Below, piece after piece: positions 1 through 11,822 of a stretch of DNA of 64,000 nt. Both the position numbers and the translations under genes were made by a program. This stretch comes from Platerodrilus igneus. Taxonomy: Eukaryota; Arthropoda; Insecta; Coleoptera; Lycidae. The first letter of the stretch is position 1; each line of letters starts with the position of its first letter. The stretch covers positions 2,671,501 to 2,735,500 of the forward strand of contig JARFIW010000588.1 of assembly GCA_036346225.1 (NCBI GenBank), given 5' to 3'. The notes under the pieces are model-generated. The model did not search any database. It saw only the letters and a list, made by a program, of their open reading frames with translations, and was not told where the DNA came from.

Positions 1-1174
1 TATACTACGTAAAAATTTAGTTGGAAACATAACCTAAAATTTAATTAGTCAAATATTTTCATTCGGAACTAGATTGCTTTATAAGAGAATTTTTTAATCT
101 TTAGATGCTCTAAAAGTTGTTATTCAAAGTGCTTTTATGATGCACTTGTCAAGTGATAAAAACATGTATAAAGTCCACCTTTGGATGAAAGGTGTTTTCT
201 AGCAATTTGTTGTAATTAGTAGAAGAACTAAGCTGTTTTTGACATATGTTAATCTGAGTTTATTATTTTCATACTTAAACCATATGAACTGTTTATGTAA
301 CAAGTTCCTTAGATAAAAATCTTGTAAGCCAAAACAGATCTGTTTCATGGATGTTTAAGAAACTAAACTGTATTAACTAACTTATAAATGCTAATACCTC
401 TCTATGTAGAGAAGTATATTCAGAAACTTCTGTAACTTATTTAATGTTGATTATTTTGATTATAGAGGAACACTCTAAGAAAAGTTTTAAAGTTTATATA
501 TTGATTAATGAAATTTATTTACAAGTAATTTTTGCAACAAAAGAGATATATATTTAGATTAAACATTGAATTGATACCTTTGTCTTTTTATTTCACTTAT
601 TGAAATTAACATTGATCAAATTAGACCAGAAAATTTTGAATGTGGAAAAGTTGATACAATATCAGGTAATAGAAATGGAATAAGTAATTTCCAGTAGAGT
701 ATTTTCTCATACGTAAGGTGTTATTAAGATTTTGAATTCAGGCTAATCGATCTATAAAGATCGAGATATTTTGTTGCTGTAAGACACAAACGGTGTCTTA
801 TATTTTATTTTTGTGTGACATCTTCTTGCAGGTCCGACATCGCGGAAGCTAAAGCAGAGATTTCCAGAGGTATTATATATTGAGGTTTGTAAGTTTTCTT
901 GTAATCATTTATATCCTATAGGTTTCTGCGTCTTCCTGTAGGATACTTTAGTCTTGTTTATTGTCTGTATAGATGCAGTGGCGTCCATTTATTTTTTTGT
1001 TACCGTTAGTAGTCGAGCCCACCATATACCCACGCCCAAACTCATTGCTCACCCTTGGGGTAATTCCCAGACTAGACCGCGAATATAGTAAAGAAGAGAA
1101 AACTTCATTTTCAAATAAAATGATATTTCATAGGCGCCGGCAACGTGAGGCGAATATAATTAAAGAACATTTCA
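1..1174 (+). repeat. Left LTR (5' truncated by window) of Gypsy element 1
   Basis: Positions 1-1174 recur almost base for base at 5614-6788, flanking a block with protease and integrase relics, so they are read as long terminal repeats. The shared block ends in TTTCA and is followed by a primer-binding-site-like sequence, as expected for a 5' LTR. The real start lies outside the window. Copies differ by a few single-base indels, so the insertion is not very old. No coding capacity was recognised. Confidence 0.8.
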
Positions 1175-1175
1175 C

Positions 1176-1193
1176 TGGCGCTGGCGTGTGAGG
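1176..1193 (+). promoter_or_regulatory. Primer binding site, tRNA-Lys-like, element 1
   Basis: TGGCGCTGGCGTGTGAGG begins two bases after the LTR end. It resembles the lysine-tRNA primer site (TGGCGCCCAACGTG followed by GGGC) with several changes. A second PBS-like string, GGCGCCGGCAACGTGAGGCG, lies at 1133-1152 inside the LTR end. Both assignments are from family knowledge, not tested. Confidence 0.5.
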
Positions 1194-1514
1194 CTCGATT
1201 CGTTGATGTTTGATTTATAAAATTAGTTATTTCAATATCCCTTAATGTGTTGGTTTAGTTGGTAAACTCAAAATTAATTTGGTTATAAATTTTCATAGGA
1301 TTTATATCGTGTCTGGAACCTCAAGTCTTTTAAGCATTAGTTATTTGAATGTCACAACAGGTTTGATTCGCATTAAAGAAATTTTTTGTCATATTGAGTT
1401 GGTCAAGAAATAAAATAATTTTAGGTTGTCATAATAAATTTTTAAATGGCCGTTCCTTCTCAAAAGGCAGCCATTATGATTTGGTAGTAGAAAAATTATT
1501 TTAGAAAAAAAAGA

Positions 1515-1742
1515 TTGGTCAGATTGGTTCAGTGTAGTAAAATTTTTTGTCATACTAATTCACAACCCAAAACTGACTTGTTATTTATTGAAGAATCTGG
1601 TGATAATCGACCATATGTGATAGTAAAGTTGTTTGATATAGATAGTTTAGGTTTATTTGATTCTGGATGTAGTATATCGATAGTAGGTTCATCTTCCATT
1701 CTTATTAGTTATAATAGTTGTTTGTTTAATTTCTTGATTTAA
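1515..1742 (+). pseudogene. Retroviral-type aspartic protease relic, Gypsy element 1
   Basis: The 75-residue frame contains a degraded protease core: a run reading GLFDSGCSISIVGSS aligns with the usual LLDTGASVSVI active-site segment (D-T/S-G). Only the region around the first aspartate survives. Gag is not recognisable upstream, and the reverse transcriptase expected downstream is largely missing before the integrase at 2351. In an intact element this enzyme would process the Gag-Pol polyprotein. Confidence 0.55.
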
Positions 1743-2350
1743 GAAATAATGCTTTAAGAATTTGGTACACTGGTTTTGCTGTTGAGGTATTGTTTGAAAA
1801 TTTGCTCTTGTGCATCGGCACGTTTTGATTTGATTCGTTTTGGTAGCAATTTTTATTTATATCCGCATTGCAACGCAGTATGTTGAGAGGTTTGTAAGTC
1901 TAAGCGAAATTTGTCGTAGTAGTTTGTCGGATAGCGGTATGTTAGTCTAGACGGGACTCGTGGAGAGTTGGCCGCTCAGCATTACATTAGTCTAGACGAG
2001 ACTCGTGGTAAGTTTGTCGCTCTAGCAGTTTGGTCATCATTATTGGAGGTTAGTTATGAAGTAACCTTTTGTTTATTAGTCTAGGTGAGGCTCATGGAGG
2101 AGTTTGTCATGCTAGCAAGTTGATGCGTTGTGAAGCACTTTAGTTTTTCTTAACAGTTTGATTAGGAGTAGTGCAAGAGTGTACCAAGATATTTAATTAT
2201 TGTTATCCTCAATGGAAGGTTTAAAGCAATTTAATATAAATTTTATTAAGTCTAAAGTTATTATTGTTGGCAAAGTTCATAGAAAAATAAAGTTGATGTT
2301 GATCCTGAAGAGGACATGTCGTAAATTTAATAGAGGTCAGGCTTGGTGGT

Positions 2351-3606
2351 TTGGAGGATTGGTATGTGTCGTTACGTGAGAGAATTTTGGCGTCGCCTGA
2401 AAATTGCCCTCAATGGAAAGTTGAGAACGATTTTGTTTTGAGTTTGTCCCGTCAGGTTTGCCTATGTTGTCGAATGTGGTGGAGTGGAAAGTGTTTAGTG
2501 CCGAAGGTTCAGAGAGAGAAGTCATCGGATCGTGTCGTGACCCCTCAGTTGCAGGACATTTTGGGTTCTCGAAGACAAATGCTAGAGTCCAAGAACATTA
2601 TTATTGGCCCAAGATGAATTTAGATGTGTTGAAATTTTGTCGTGCATGTTTAGTGTGTGGTGCAAAAATCTTCTAATGCAGGTCCTTTAGGCTTAATGGG
2701 AAAGGAGAAAGAGGCCAAGTTTCCATTTCAAATTATCGCGTTAGATCTTATGGGTCCATTCCTCGCTCAAAATTAGGATTTAAATGGTTGTTGGTAGTAG
2801 GAGATTGGTTCTCAAAATATACAATTCTACATCCTCTACGCAGTGCAAAGTCACATGTCATAGAACAGTTTATAGAACAGAAAGTGTTTTAATGTTTGGA
2901 GTGCCCCAATTTATTATTTGCGATAATGGTTCAAATTTAGCTGGTCGAATTTTTAAGTCATTATGTAATAGGTTTGAAATTCAAAAGATATGGTATAATG
3001 CTGTTTATGCGCCACAATGTAATTTTGTTGAGAGGATTAATAGGACGGTAGGGACAGCTATTCGATCCTATCTCGAAGAACATGATACCTGGGATGCTGA
3101 GTTAGCGCAGATTCAGTTTGCTATTAATTCTGCTAAGCATGAGTCGACGGGTTATACTCCGAATTTTTTAGTTTTGGCCGACACGTCCCCATGTCCGGTA
3201 AATTTTACGGTAGTGGATTTATCCTGAAGCTGATGTTGAAATCGTTCCTGGTAGCCGCCCATTATATGCTTCAGACCACCAAGGTATATTTAAAGTATTT
3301 GAAGACGTTCGTGCGAAGTTGCATGTAGCTTATCAAAGGTCAAGCAATCGATATAATCTAAGGAGGAGAAACATTTCTTTTGAGGTTGGCAATAAAGTGT
3401 GGAGGTCCAACAAGGTGTTGTCGAGCGCGGCTAATAAATTTGCTGCTAAACTGGCTCCAAAATTTATTTTGAGTGTAGTCAAGAAGAAGTGCTCGAATGT
3501 GGTGTACGATCTAATTAATCTAGATGGATCAAAAGCAGGCAGGTGGCATGTCAAGGATCTAAAACCCTATTCTGTCGTAGATCCAGAATATGTACCAGAG
3601 GACTGA
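2351..3606 (+). pseudogene. Ty3/Gypsy integrase relic, element 1
   Basis: Three frames together give an integrase. About 2520-2665 holds the HHCC zinc domain (GHFGFSKT, then HYYWPKM and CRACLVCGA). About 2730-2760 has the first catalytic aspartate in ALDLMGPF. The 2784-3227 frame has the second in ICDNGSN and the glutamate in NFVERINRT. The 3319-3606 frame is the C-terminal domain (KLAPKF, then WHVKDLKPYSV). Frameshifts near 2680, 2890 and 3230 make it non-functional. RT and RNase H are not visible upstream, so the element is internally deleted. Integrase inserts the cDNA into the host genome. Confidence 0.85.
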
Positions 3607-4757
3607 TTGGTTATCTTTAGTATTTGTGTCGTAAAGAATATAGTATAAATTTGGTTATGGGATAGAGTGGTGAAGACAAATTGAAGGCTTTTGCCAGTAT
3701 ATCGTTGCTGGTAGAGATTGAAAGTTTCTCAACTAGTGTTGTTTTAAATGTGCACTAATGGATTATTCAAAAAAAAAAAGGTTATTTTGCCGTGTTGTTG
3801 TTATAGCCCGAAGTGGGAGTGAGGCAAATGTTTGTTGCTTCATGTTTGTGGACGTGTTTTGATCGCGTCATGTGTTGTTGTGTCTAGAGTAAGCGAGGAA
3901 GGTAGGTGCTGTTTGTTGTCGTAGGTCGGAGTAACCTAGTTGGTGAGACCATTGTAGTATTGAGTAGTTTTGGTTCGAGATGTTTGGTGTGGCCACAGTA
4001 GAGTTGAGGATTTTTTTTTGAGACTGGAGTGTCCCAAAGAAAAGAGTAGCGATTGGGCTATGAATAGCTATAAGCTGAAGAAGCCAAGTATTCATTAGTA
4101 AGCTACAATGAGTAGTGGCTTGACGAGCAGTTTATTTTTGGTAGAGGCAATAATCAAATTTTGCTGAATGTATTGAGCTGGAATTTTGAGACCAGCAAAT
4201 ACATAATCATTGTTGGAGCAGTATTGATACTTCTGTATATAGGTGTGAGTTTTGTTTTGCTATTAATATTAGTAAGGTTGTCATGTCAAGGGTAGTAGTA
4301 GGAAAGTAAATCTTTTGTTGTTATTTTGCGATAGTTCATGTCAGGCTTTTGTTTGAATTTCAGTTTATATTTTGAGAAGTGGGTTGTTTTTTGGTCCCCG
4401 TTTGGTTGCAACTCGAGTGTTAGACTACAATATTTTGACTTTTACCGATTATGACTTTTTACCGATTACGACATACCTATATTGACTCCTGACGGATGTG
4501 TGGTACGCAGAGTTACCTACACACTCATTTGGTTGCACCCCATTTTCCTCTTCTTAATCCAAGAGTTCATTCATGATTTTTAGTTCAGAAATCAAAGTGC
4601 AAACTTACTTTGTTCATACTTCGATTTGTTGTAATGCTTTTTTGTATTTATCTTTTGGTTAAGGCGATAGTTTTCGTCCATATAAAAAAACTTCTCGGTT
4701 ATGTATATATTAAGATATAATTAACCTCAAAGTTTTTTTCTTTTTGATCGGAGGCAG
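3607..4757 (+). other. Non-coding 3' part of Gypsy element 1
   Basis: No coding region was recognised between the integrase end and the candidate LTR start. The stretch is G- and T-rich on the plus strand and has an A-run near 3768. It is interpreted as the 3' untranslated part of element 1. Confidence 0.5.
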
Positions 4758-6786
4758 TGTAACAAAATTTTGTTACATTTCATATCTATAAAGAAAAACA
4801 GTTCTAACTGCTATTATTTTGCGAATCTGTCATTTAGCGTGTAATCATTAATTAATTTAATGAACTATAAAGAAGAACAACTTTTCCGTTTATGTTATTT
4901 TTACCTATAAGGAGTATTTAACAGACTTCTATACTTTCAATATCGAGGATGCCTTGAGCGTGGTTTGTGTTGCATATATTGCGGGCGTTCTGGCGTCCAC
5001 TAGAGCGTTGTTAAACATAACGCCTGCGCGAAAATGACGCGAAGGCTATGAGCATCGACAAATAAAGAATACGGCCATCTTGCAAGCAACCGTGGGTACG
5101 TAGACTTCACTTACAAGGATGGTGAATTCTGCTTGTAAGTGGAAGAGGAGGATAGCTCTAGAGGAATGGTAGGGCTGTTAGATTGTCGCGTGAGGCTCCA
5201 CGAAGAGCTCTCGTGGAAGCCGCCCAGTCAATTCAAAGCAACAGCTGCAACACGTGGTGAGAAATCCTTAGTGCACAATTTGAGGAACACGCTAAGCGAT
5301 GGTGTTGGATTTTGGTCGAGCATTGGGAAGTTGACTGTTTTGGAGCGTCCGAGGAGTTGCGGTTAGTGCAGGCCTGTTTTGTGTCTTTCAAAATATCAAA
5401 CAGATGGAAGTAAAGTGTCCGAGCTCATCGATTACATTCGTCAACATCGTTGCTGTAAAACTAAATCTACCAGGTACTTATGAACCTTTTGCTGAAAATC
5501 AATTTCGTGTGCTGTTTAAGGTTAAAGCTTTAAATTACTATTTATGAAATCATGAGAAACCTTCGTTAAATAACGTAAATTTCAAATTTGTTTGCTAAAT
5601 GTATTTATGCTTATATACTACGTAAAAATTTAGTTGGAAACATAACCTAAAATTTAATTAGTCAAATATTTTTCATTCGGAACTAGATTGCTTTATAAGA
5701 GAATTTTTTTAATCTTTAGATGCTCTAAAAGTTGTTATTCAAAGTGCTTTTATGATGCACTTGTCAAGTGATAAAAACATGTATAAAGTCCACCTTTGGA
5801 TGAAAGGTGTTTTCTAGCAATTTGTTGTAATTAGTAGAAGAACTAAGCTGTTTTTGACATATGTTAATCTGAGTTTATTATTTTCATACTTAAACCATAT
5901 GAACTGTTTATGTAACAAGTTCCTTAGATAAAAATCTTGTAAGCCAAAACAGATCTGTTTCATGGATGTTTAAGAAACTAAACTGTATTAACTAACTTAT
6001 AAATGCTAATACCTCTCTATGTAGAGAAGTATATTCAGAAACTTCTGTAACTTATTTAATGTTGATTATTTTGATTATAGAGGAACACTCTAAGAAAAGT
6101 TTTAAAGTTTATATATTGATTAATGAAATTTATTTACAAGTAATTTTTGCAACAAAAGAGATATATATTTAGATTAAACATTGAATTGATACCTTTGTCT
6201 TTTTATTTCACTTATTGAAATTAACATTGATCAAATTAGACCAGAAAATTTTGAATGTGGAAAAAGTTGATACAATATCAGGTAATAGAAATGGAATAAG
6301 TAATTTCCAGTAGAGTATTTTCTCATACGTAAGGTGTTATTAAGATTTTGAATTCAGGCTAATCGATCTATAAAGATCGAGATATTTTGTTGCTGTAAGA
6401 CACAAACGGTGTCTTATATTTTATTTTTGTGTGACATCTTCTTGCAGGTCCGACATCGCGGAAGCTAAAGCAGAGATTTCAGAGGTATTATATATTGAGG
6501 TTTGTAAGTTTTCTTGTAATCATTTATATCCTATAGGTTTCTGCGTCTTCCTGTAGGATACTTTAGTCTTGTTTATTGTCTGTATAGATGCAGTGGCGTC
6601 CATTTATTTTTTGTTACCGTTAGTAGTCGAGCCCACCATATACCCACGCCCAAACTCATTGCTCACCCTTGGGGTAATTCCCAGACTAGACCGCGAATAT
6701 AGTAAAGAAGAGAAAACTTCATTTTCAAATAAAATGATATTTCATAGGCGCCGGCAACGTGAGGCGAATATAATTAAAGAACATTT

Positions 6787-6788
<2 letters not shown>
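4758..6788 (+). repeat. Right LTR of Gypsy element 1 (5614-6788 proven by repeat)
   Basis: 5614-6788 matches 1-1174. The true start cannot be fixed because the left copy is cut. One candidate is 4758, where GATCGGAGGCAG (polypurine-like) is followed by a perfect 20-base palindrome beginning TGTAACA. Another is 5176, where a purine-rich stretch precedes TGTTAGATTG. The LTR is therefore about 1.6 or 2.0 kb. The end TTTCA is followed at once by an (AT)n run, so no TSD can be read. Confidence 0.65.

Positions 6789-6830
<42 letters not shown>
6789..6830. repeat. (AT)n microsatellite at LTR boundary
   Basis: About 42 bases of alternating A and T directly abut the 3' end of the right LTR of element 1. 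Confidence 0.95.
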
Positions 6831-6833
<3 letters not shown>

Positions 6834-7489
6834 AAATAAAGGAGACCTTTTTACAAATTTCAATTAAATAAATTAGAATTAATCTAAATCCAAGACCATA
6901 TCAAAAGTAGCTTTTTACAATGCAATAAAAAATACAAATGCTAAGTAGTGAAACTCAAAGTTACAAATAATTATATTTTTCCATGCACAGTAGTTGCACT
7001 GTATTTATTCAGATGGATGAGAAAATGCACGTCATAAACATGTGGATCTTGTGTGATGGAATTATATGGTGTTACGTTTGAGTCACATAGAATAGGAATG
7101 TGATGCAATCCCCCTCCCACATGAAAAGTAGGGATGACAAATGCTATACAGTGCAGGAAACCCACAAAATAATTGCTTTCAAAGCATAGACAGAAACATA
7201 TATATGGGTAACCAAGAAAAAAGGTGGGCAGTAATGTGGGAAGATCTCGAGGAATTTTCGGCTTAACAAAAACAAAAAGATATGGACAAATTAGTTCCAA
7301 GCAATACATAAATTGTTACGTTCCATTTCGTACTTATAAATTTACTGCCTCCTTGATTTAAAAACAATTTCATTTTCTATTTATTCACTACACTTTCATT
7401 ATTTCAAGTGTGTAATAGCTTAAGAATTCCTAGAATGTTACTATTTTAAATAAAATTAAAAACTGCTTATTGATTGTTGTTGTTGTCAC
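6831..7489. other. Unannotated interval, one unrecognised 112-codon minus frame
   Basis: A minus-strand frame of 112 codons (6971-7309) is open but matches no family I recognise. It has no splice signals or neighbours that support a gene. The rest is AT-rich non-coding DNA. Confidence 0.4.
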
Positions 7490-9026
7490 TGTCATGTTTT
7501 AGTATTTAGCATTATAGTAAATACGCCACTGGTTTGAGGAAATTGGAGTACGCCCATGCTTTTGAAAAAGCCAGTAATGGCGCATTCTTGTAGCACGATT
7601 CTGTGTGCCGTTGTAGTAATGCATAAGCACCTCACTGAAATCTGTTACGTTTATTTTACAACATAAATTAAAAACCCTTTTTTCCCCTGATTAAGTCATT
7701 ACTCGCTCAAATAAATTCCATTTCTATTCTTAAATTCTCCAAAAATACCCTATATTCTATACCTGTTCAGAATAAGCCTGCTTTAACATAATTTTAACTC
7801 AAATTCATTTTGCTTTCAAAACGAAAATTTATTCGATAAATTAAATAGTCAATACCTTGTTTTAGGTATCCGTTAATTTGTTAAACATTCCGATAACGTA
7901 TAATTGTATTCTCTTGTGTTTCCCATCTACAAGCTTGTCAAAATAATCGATCCTACTATTATTTGATAGCATGTTTTCCAGTTTGCTAATCGCACTTTGA
8001 TAACGAAGATTGCAGTTCGAACTTGTGTTATTTGAATCAATTTTTAATTTGATTCTGCAGCTTGTACATTGAAATATTTTCTACATTACTCGTCCCAGTA
8101 CTTCAAGAGCGATGCACGTTTTTTTGTTCGACAAGTGGGAGGTATTTTGCATGTATCGGTGAGTTTTTCCGCGCTTACCCATCCCAATCAGATTCTCTTT
8201 TTAGCTCTTAACTGGAGGCCAAATTGGTTCTTTCTTTATGTAGGTCCAACTGTTCTTTGCCACAGATCAACTGCCATTGCCTGTAGATCGCTAGTGCCAT
8301 TATGGTAACAAGATAAATAGATCCCGACGACCGTGGCGATGCGGTGCTGATTCACTCCCAATGGAGTGCAAGCTAAGTATCCCGGCACATACACGTATAC
8401 AACTTGTTTTCTTATGTGTATATCAAGGGCATATTCCTGATCAATGTTTAGTGCAGTTATGTGATAAGAAACGTGACAATGTAGGACTGTTGTTTCTTGT
8501 TGCGAATCGATATTATCGCTCTACAGGTGTGATGTACCATTGTTAAAAATGTTTGACAAAAGTTCCCACACGCTTATTCTTTTCTACTGATTAGTTTATT
8601 TTACAAAAGGTATTATGTACAATTTTAAAAACGCTGGACAAAAGCTCTCACATGTTTATTTACTACTGATTAATTTTATTTTGTTTAAAATACGAGATGC
8701 GCACTTCGTATCTAAAGTACTAAGTTGTTCGTATCACATAATTGTTTTCTATGAAATAATAATGCTTAATTTACTTCTTTTGCTTGTTTGTAAAGAATAC
8801 TTTATTTATTCTTATTATTAATAGATAATCGTGGGCGATGTGTTTTTTGTTTCTTTTTGGTATGTAAGTCAATTCCCCCACTCTCCATGTTTGGTAGTTG
8901 GCTTGGTATTTACATTTCTTCCAGCTACGTCTAGGTACGTATCAAACCTTTATACAACCTGCTTTCTTTATAAATATATTATTAGTGAACCCACAAGTGT
9001 TTTATTCAATAGAATAATACACAACA
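7490..9026 (+). repeat. 5' LTR of element 2 (1537 bp, long form)
   Basis: The first ~150 bases (to about 7640) and last ~85 bases (about 8943-9026) match the 232 bp 3' LTR at 15112-15343. The ~1.3 kb between has no counterpart there. Either the 5' LTR carries an insertion or the 3' LTR carries a deletion; no TSD or terminal repeat was seen at the breakpoints. The LTR is followed by TTTTGGCGACAAG, a likely primer binding site of unassigned tRNA type. Confidence 0.8.
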
Positions 9027-9150
9027 TTTTGGCGACAAGTTTGTTGTACATATTTATAAAACTAAAACACGTGGTGTATAAAAAAAATTGTGAGGTTAAG
9101 TAATACCGTAACTTCAAAATATACGTTGCAAGAAAAGTTATAATAAGAAA

Positions 9151-9882
9151 ATGGCCATGATAGGGAGTATAAAAGTGTTTAATGGAAACGAGAAAGAGTT
9201 TGAAATGTATTTAGAAAGAGTAGAACATCTGTTTACAGTTAATAGTGTTACAGAAGGCATGAAAGTGTCAATGTTTGTCACATTAACAGGTGCAAATGTT
9301 TACTTAATACTAAAGAACTTAGCGGCACCAAAGAAACCTCAGGAATTGTCCTATGCAGAAGTTACTCAATTGTTGGTTAAGCATTATTCTCCTGCAGTAT
9401 CTATTGTTTATGAACGGTTCATATTTAATAAGTGTATGCAAAAAGTGGTCAATCAATTGCAGAGTACATAGTGGAGCTTCGAAAATTAGATAGTACTTGT
9501 GACTTTCGACAATTTTTAGATGATGCTTTAAGGGATCAGTTTGTGGTTGGAATCCAGTCAGAGCGTATACAGAAGAAGTTGCTTTCTGAATCAACATTAT
9601 TATTTATAGATGTGTGTAAATTAGCTCAAGCTTCAGAATTAGCCGAGCGTCAAGTTAAAACATTAGCAGGTTGCTATAATTCTATAAATTCCATACAAAA
9701 GGAAAAGTCAAAGCCCAACATTTATAAAAAGTATTACGGAATCCAGGTGGGAAGCAAAGTTACGCAAGTTACGCTGAAGGGGTACTGTTAGTGATAATTA
9801 TAAATGCAAGAATTGTGGTAAAAGTCATCCAAAAGATAAATGTCCTGCGGCTAAGGGGAAATGTTTTAAATGTTCTAAACTT
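9151..9882 (+). pseudogene. Gag of Gypsy element 2, interrupted in its zinc knuckle
   Basis: The frame from ATG 9151 to 9471 gives the matrix/capsid-like start (FNGNEKEFEMYLERVEHLF), typical of insect Gypsy Gag. It shifts frame near 9445 and continues to about 9790. After a further shift, 9790-9882 encodes a CCHC knuckle, CKNCGKSHPKDKC, and the start of a second, CFKCSKL. That second knuckle is cut by a family A LTR at 9883; the lost GHTK resumes at 10681. Gag would package element RNA in particles. Confidence 0.85.
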
Positions 9883-10676
9883 TGTTACGTGCCAATGGGC
9901 ACTTAAACATGTATTAGGTTAATTTTGATGTGCGGAGGTTTCGCGCCATAATTTCAAAAGACGCGGTGCGCGGAATTTTAAAAGACTAGGCGCGTACTTT
10001 CGTTACGTCATAGTGCGTTTGCGCAGATCGCGCGACGCGAGAGGGTTGGACGAATAACTTCGCGCCGACGTGTAAAAGACAAAAGAGTGGGGACAAGTTT
10101 CCGCGACGCTCTCAAACGTGGCTTTTTTGCCAGTATCTTCGAGTAGAGTGGACGTTTTTCGGTAACGTATCGTTAGCTTTACCTATGTAGTTTCCTTGCT
10201 TGCTTATCTTTTGTTTGTCGCCCCTTTACCTGGTTTTTCCCGTCATTCCCTGCATAGGTAGGTGTCAATCTGAAGCCACCGAGGCGAACCGTACTGCACG
10301 ACCCTAGACGAGTCGGATGTCCATGTTCCGCTGAAGCACCGGAGCCATACCATCTTAATTACCGAAAAAGGGCCTTGAGTAGCCTGATGGACTTGAAAAG
10401 AAGTCAACTTTAACGCAGGGACATACCCATGTGAGTAATTATTGTACTATCTTTTGTCTGAAATTTATGTATTTTTTCCGATTATGGCGTAATATAATTT
10501 GTGCATTGGTGACGTCATTGGCAGTGGCCACGCGGAATCTGTAATAAGGTTGTCGTTACCATCCGCCAGGGGCGTTGCTCGCTTTCTTATCCATTGCGCT
10601 TGCGCGATGTGTTTATGAACTTTTTTAACTGTATTATCGACTTTTAACTGTATTATCGACTTTTTAAACTGTAAGA
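9883..10676 (+). mobile_element. Family A solo LTR, copy 1 (794 bp)
   Basis: The copy begins TGTTACGTGCC and ends GTAAGA, an imperfect inverted terminal pair. It lies between ACTT (9879-9882) and ACGT (10677-10680), a 4 bp TSD with one change. Removing it rejoins the Gag zinc knuckle in frame (SKL|GHTK). Two other copies lie at 27917-28698 and 43669-44404. It shares modules such as CTATGTAGTTTCCTT and GTTTGTCGCC with them and has no coding frame. It is interpreted as a solo LTR; no internal region of this family is in the window. Confidence 0.8.
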
Positions 10677-10680
10677 ACGT

Positions 10681-11202
10681 GGTCACACAAAAGAAATGTA
10701 TATGATAAAAGGAAATGTTCATAGTTTGGAGCAGCATGAAAAAAGTATTTACAATTTTGGAAGTATGCAAGCAAGTTAATAGTGATTTGCTGTCAATACA
10801 CAACATTAGTTCGAATGCTGTGGGAAAACCAGAATATTTAATGTTGAAGATTAATGGAAAATATGTAAAATTTGAAATCGATAACGTTGCATGTAGATCT
10901 GTAATCGATGTCCATAGTTTCAAAGAAATTTTTGGTTTACCTTTTAAAGTGGTACATTATATTCTAAGCGGAATTTCAGGCAACATAATTAATGCTATCG
11001 GAGAATGTTTAGTAGAAGTAGAATTAGTTAACAAAAAATTTTATTTAGTTCTAACCATTATAAAGTCGAGTAAGAATTTTGGTTCTCTGTTAGGACGTAA
11101 TTGGCTTGATACGTTATTTCCAGGATGGAGAGATTATTTCAAAACAAATGCTGAAATTCAAATGGTAAATAATGTGTCTGTTGTTATACTTTGGCGTAAC
11201 TG
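10681..11202 (+). pseudogene. Gag end and aspartic protease of element 2
   Basis: The frame continues from the zinc knuckle (GHTKEMY) into a protease. The active site has decayed: the segment FEIDNVACRSVID corresponds to the usual D-T-G-A, so the catalytic triad is lost. The downstream LLGRNWL motif typical of Gypsy proteases is kept at about 11088-11110. The frame is then cut by the minus-strand family B repeat. Confidence 0.75.
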
Positions 11203-11822
11203 TTATGACCCCGCACGCGCGTGTTCAGAGCCACTTCCACAGTTGGCAACACTGATATTCCCACGTTCGCAATATTGCACAACAAAGGTATTACAACATA
11301 ATTTGCCAAATTGTATCACATACCAAAAATGTTTACAGTGATACAAGATGCACCTTAAAGAAATAGATAAAATGTACTCACTTAAAAATGTGGAACGCTT
11401 CACGACTTTGCTGTCATCCTTGCGCAGGAGCCATGTTGATTTCCATTAATCTCGTTGGGCGATGTTTGGGCGTGGGTTTCGTTATGCCATCGTTGAATCC
11501 AGATTTATGTCTTCTCTCTTCTTTGATCGTAGGTAGGACGAAGGAAAAATCAGATAAGGAACGATAAGCAAAAAACCTACAGTTTCTGAAAGAGAAAAGA
11601 CAAAGGAACGACACAGGTAAACGTCACTGTTCGATGTCTCGTTGGCTAATAATCCTCTCATGTCCGGTCCAAACCGTGCACTTACCCACTCCGCGCCAGC
11701 GCATTCTTTTGCGCCGACGCAACTGTCCGGGATGGCAGAAAAGCATAAGTTTATTTTTAAAAATAATGGCAGAAATTCAGTCGCATATTTAAAACTGTAA
11801 AATGCCAATTTTGGCATGTAAC
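11203..11822 (-). repeat. Family B repeat, copy 1 (minus)
   Basis: Read on the minus strand it begins GTTACATGCCAAAATTGG and ends GGTCATAA. ACTG flanks both sides (11199-11202 and 11823-11826), a likely 4 bp TSD. Excision joins GTA-ACT-GTT-AGC, linking protease to RT coding sequence. It shares CCCGGACAGTTGCG, a GTAGGTTT block and a GATACAATTTG block with copies at about 14020 and 15766. No coding capacity was seen. It may be a solo LTR or a short non-autonomous element. Confidence 0.7.

Noticed and set aside
1..6788. Segmental duplication instead of LTRs
   Set aside because: The repeats flank protease and integrase relics in the right order and one is followed by a PBS-like sequence, which fits an LTR element better.
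6971..7309. 112-codon minus-strand frame as a gene
   Set aside because: No recognised domain, no splice signals and no neighbours that fit; left as unannotated.
10465..10923. 152-codon minus-strand frame
   Set aside because: It crosses the border between a family A LTR and Gypsy gag/protease, so it cannot be a native gene.
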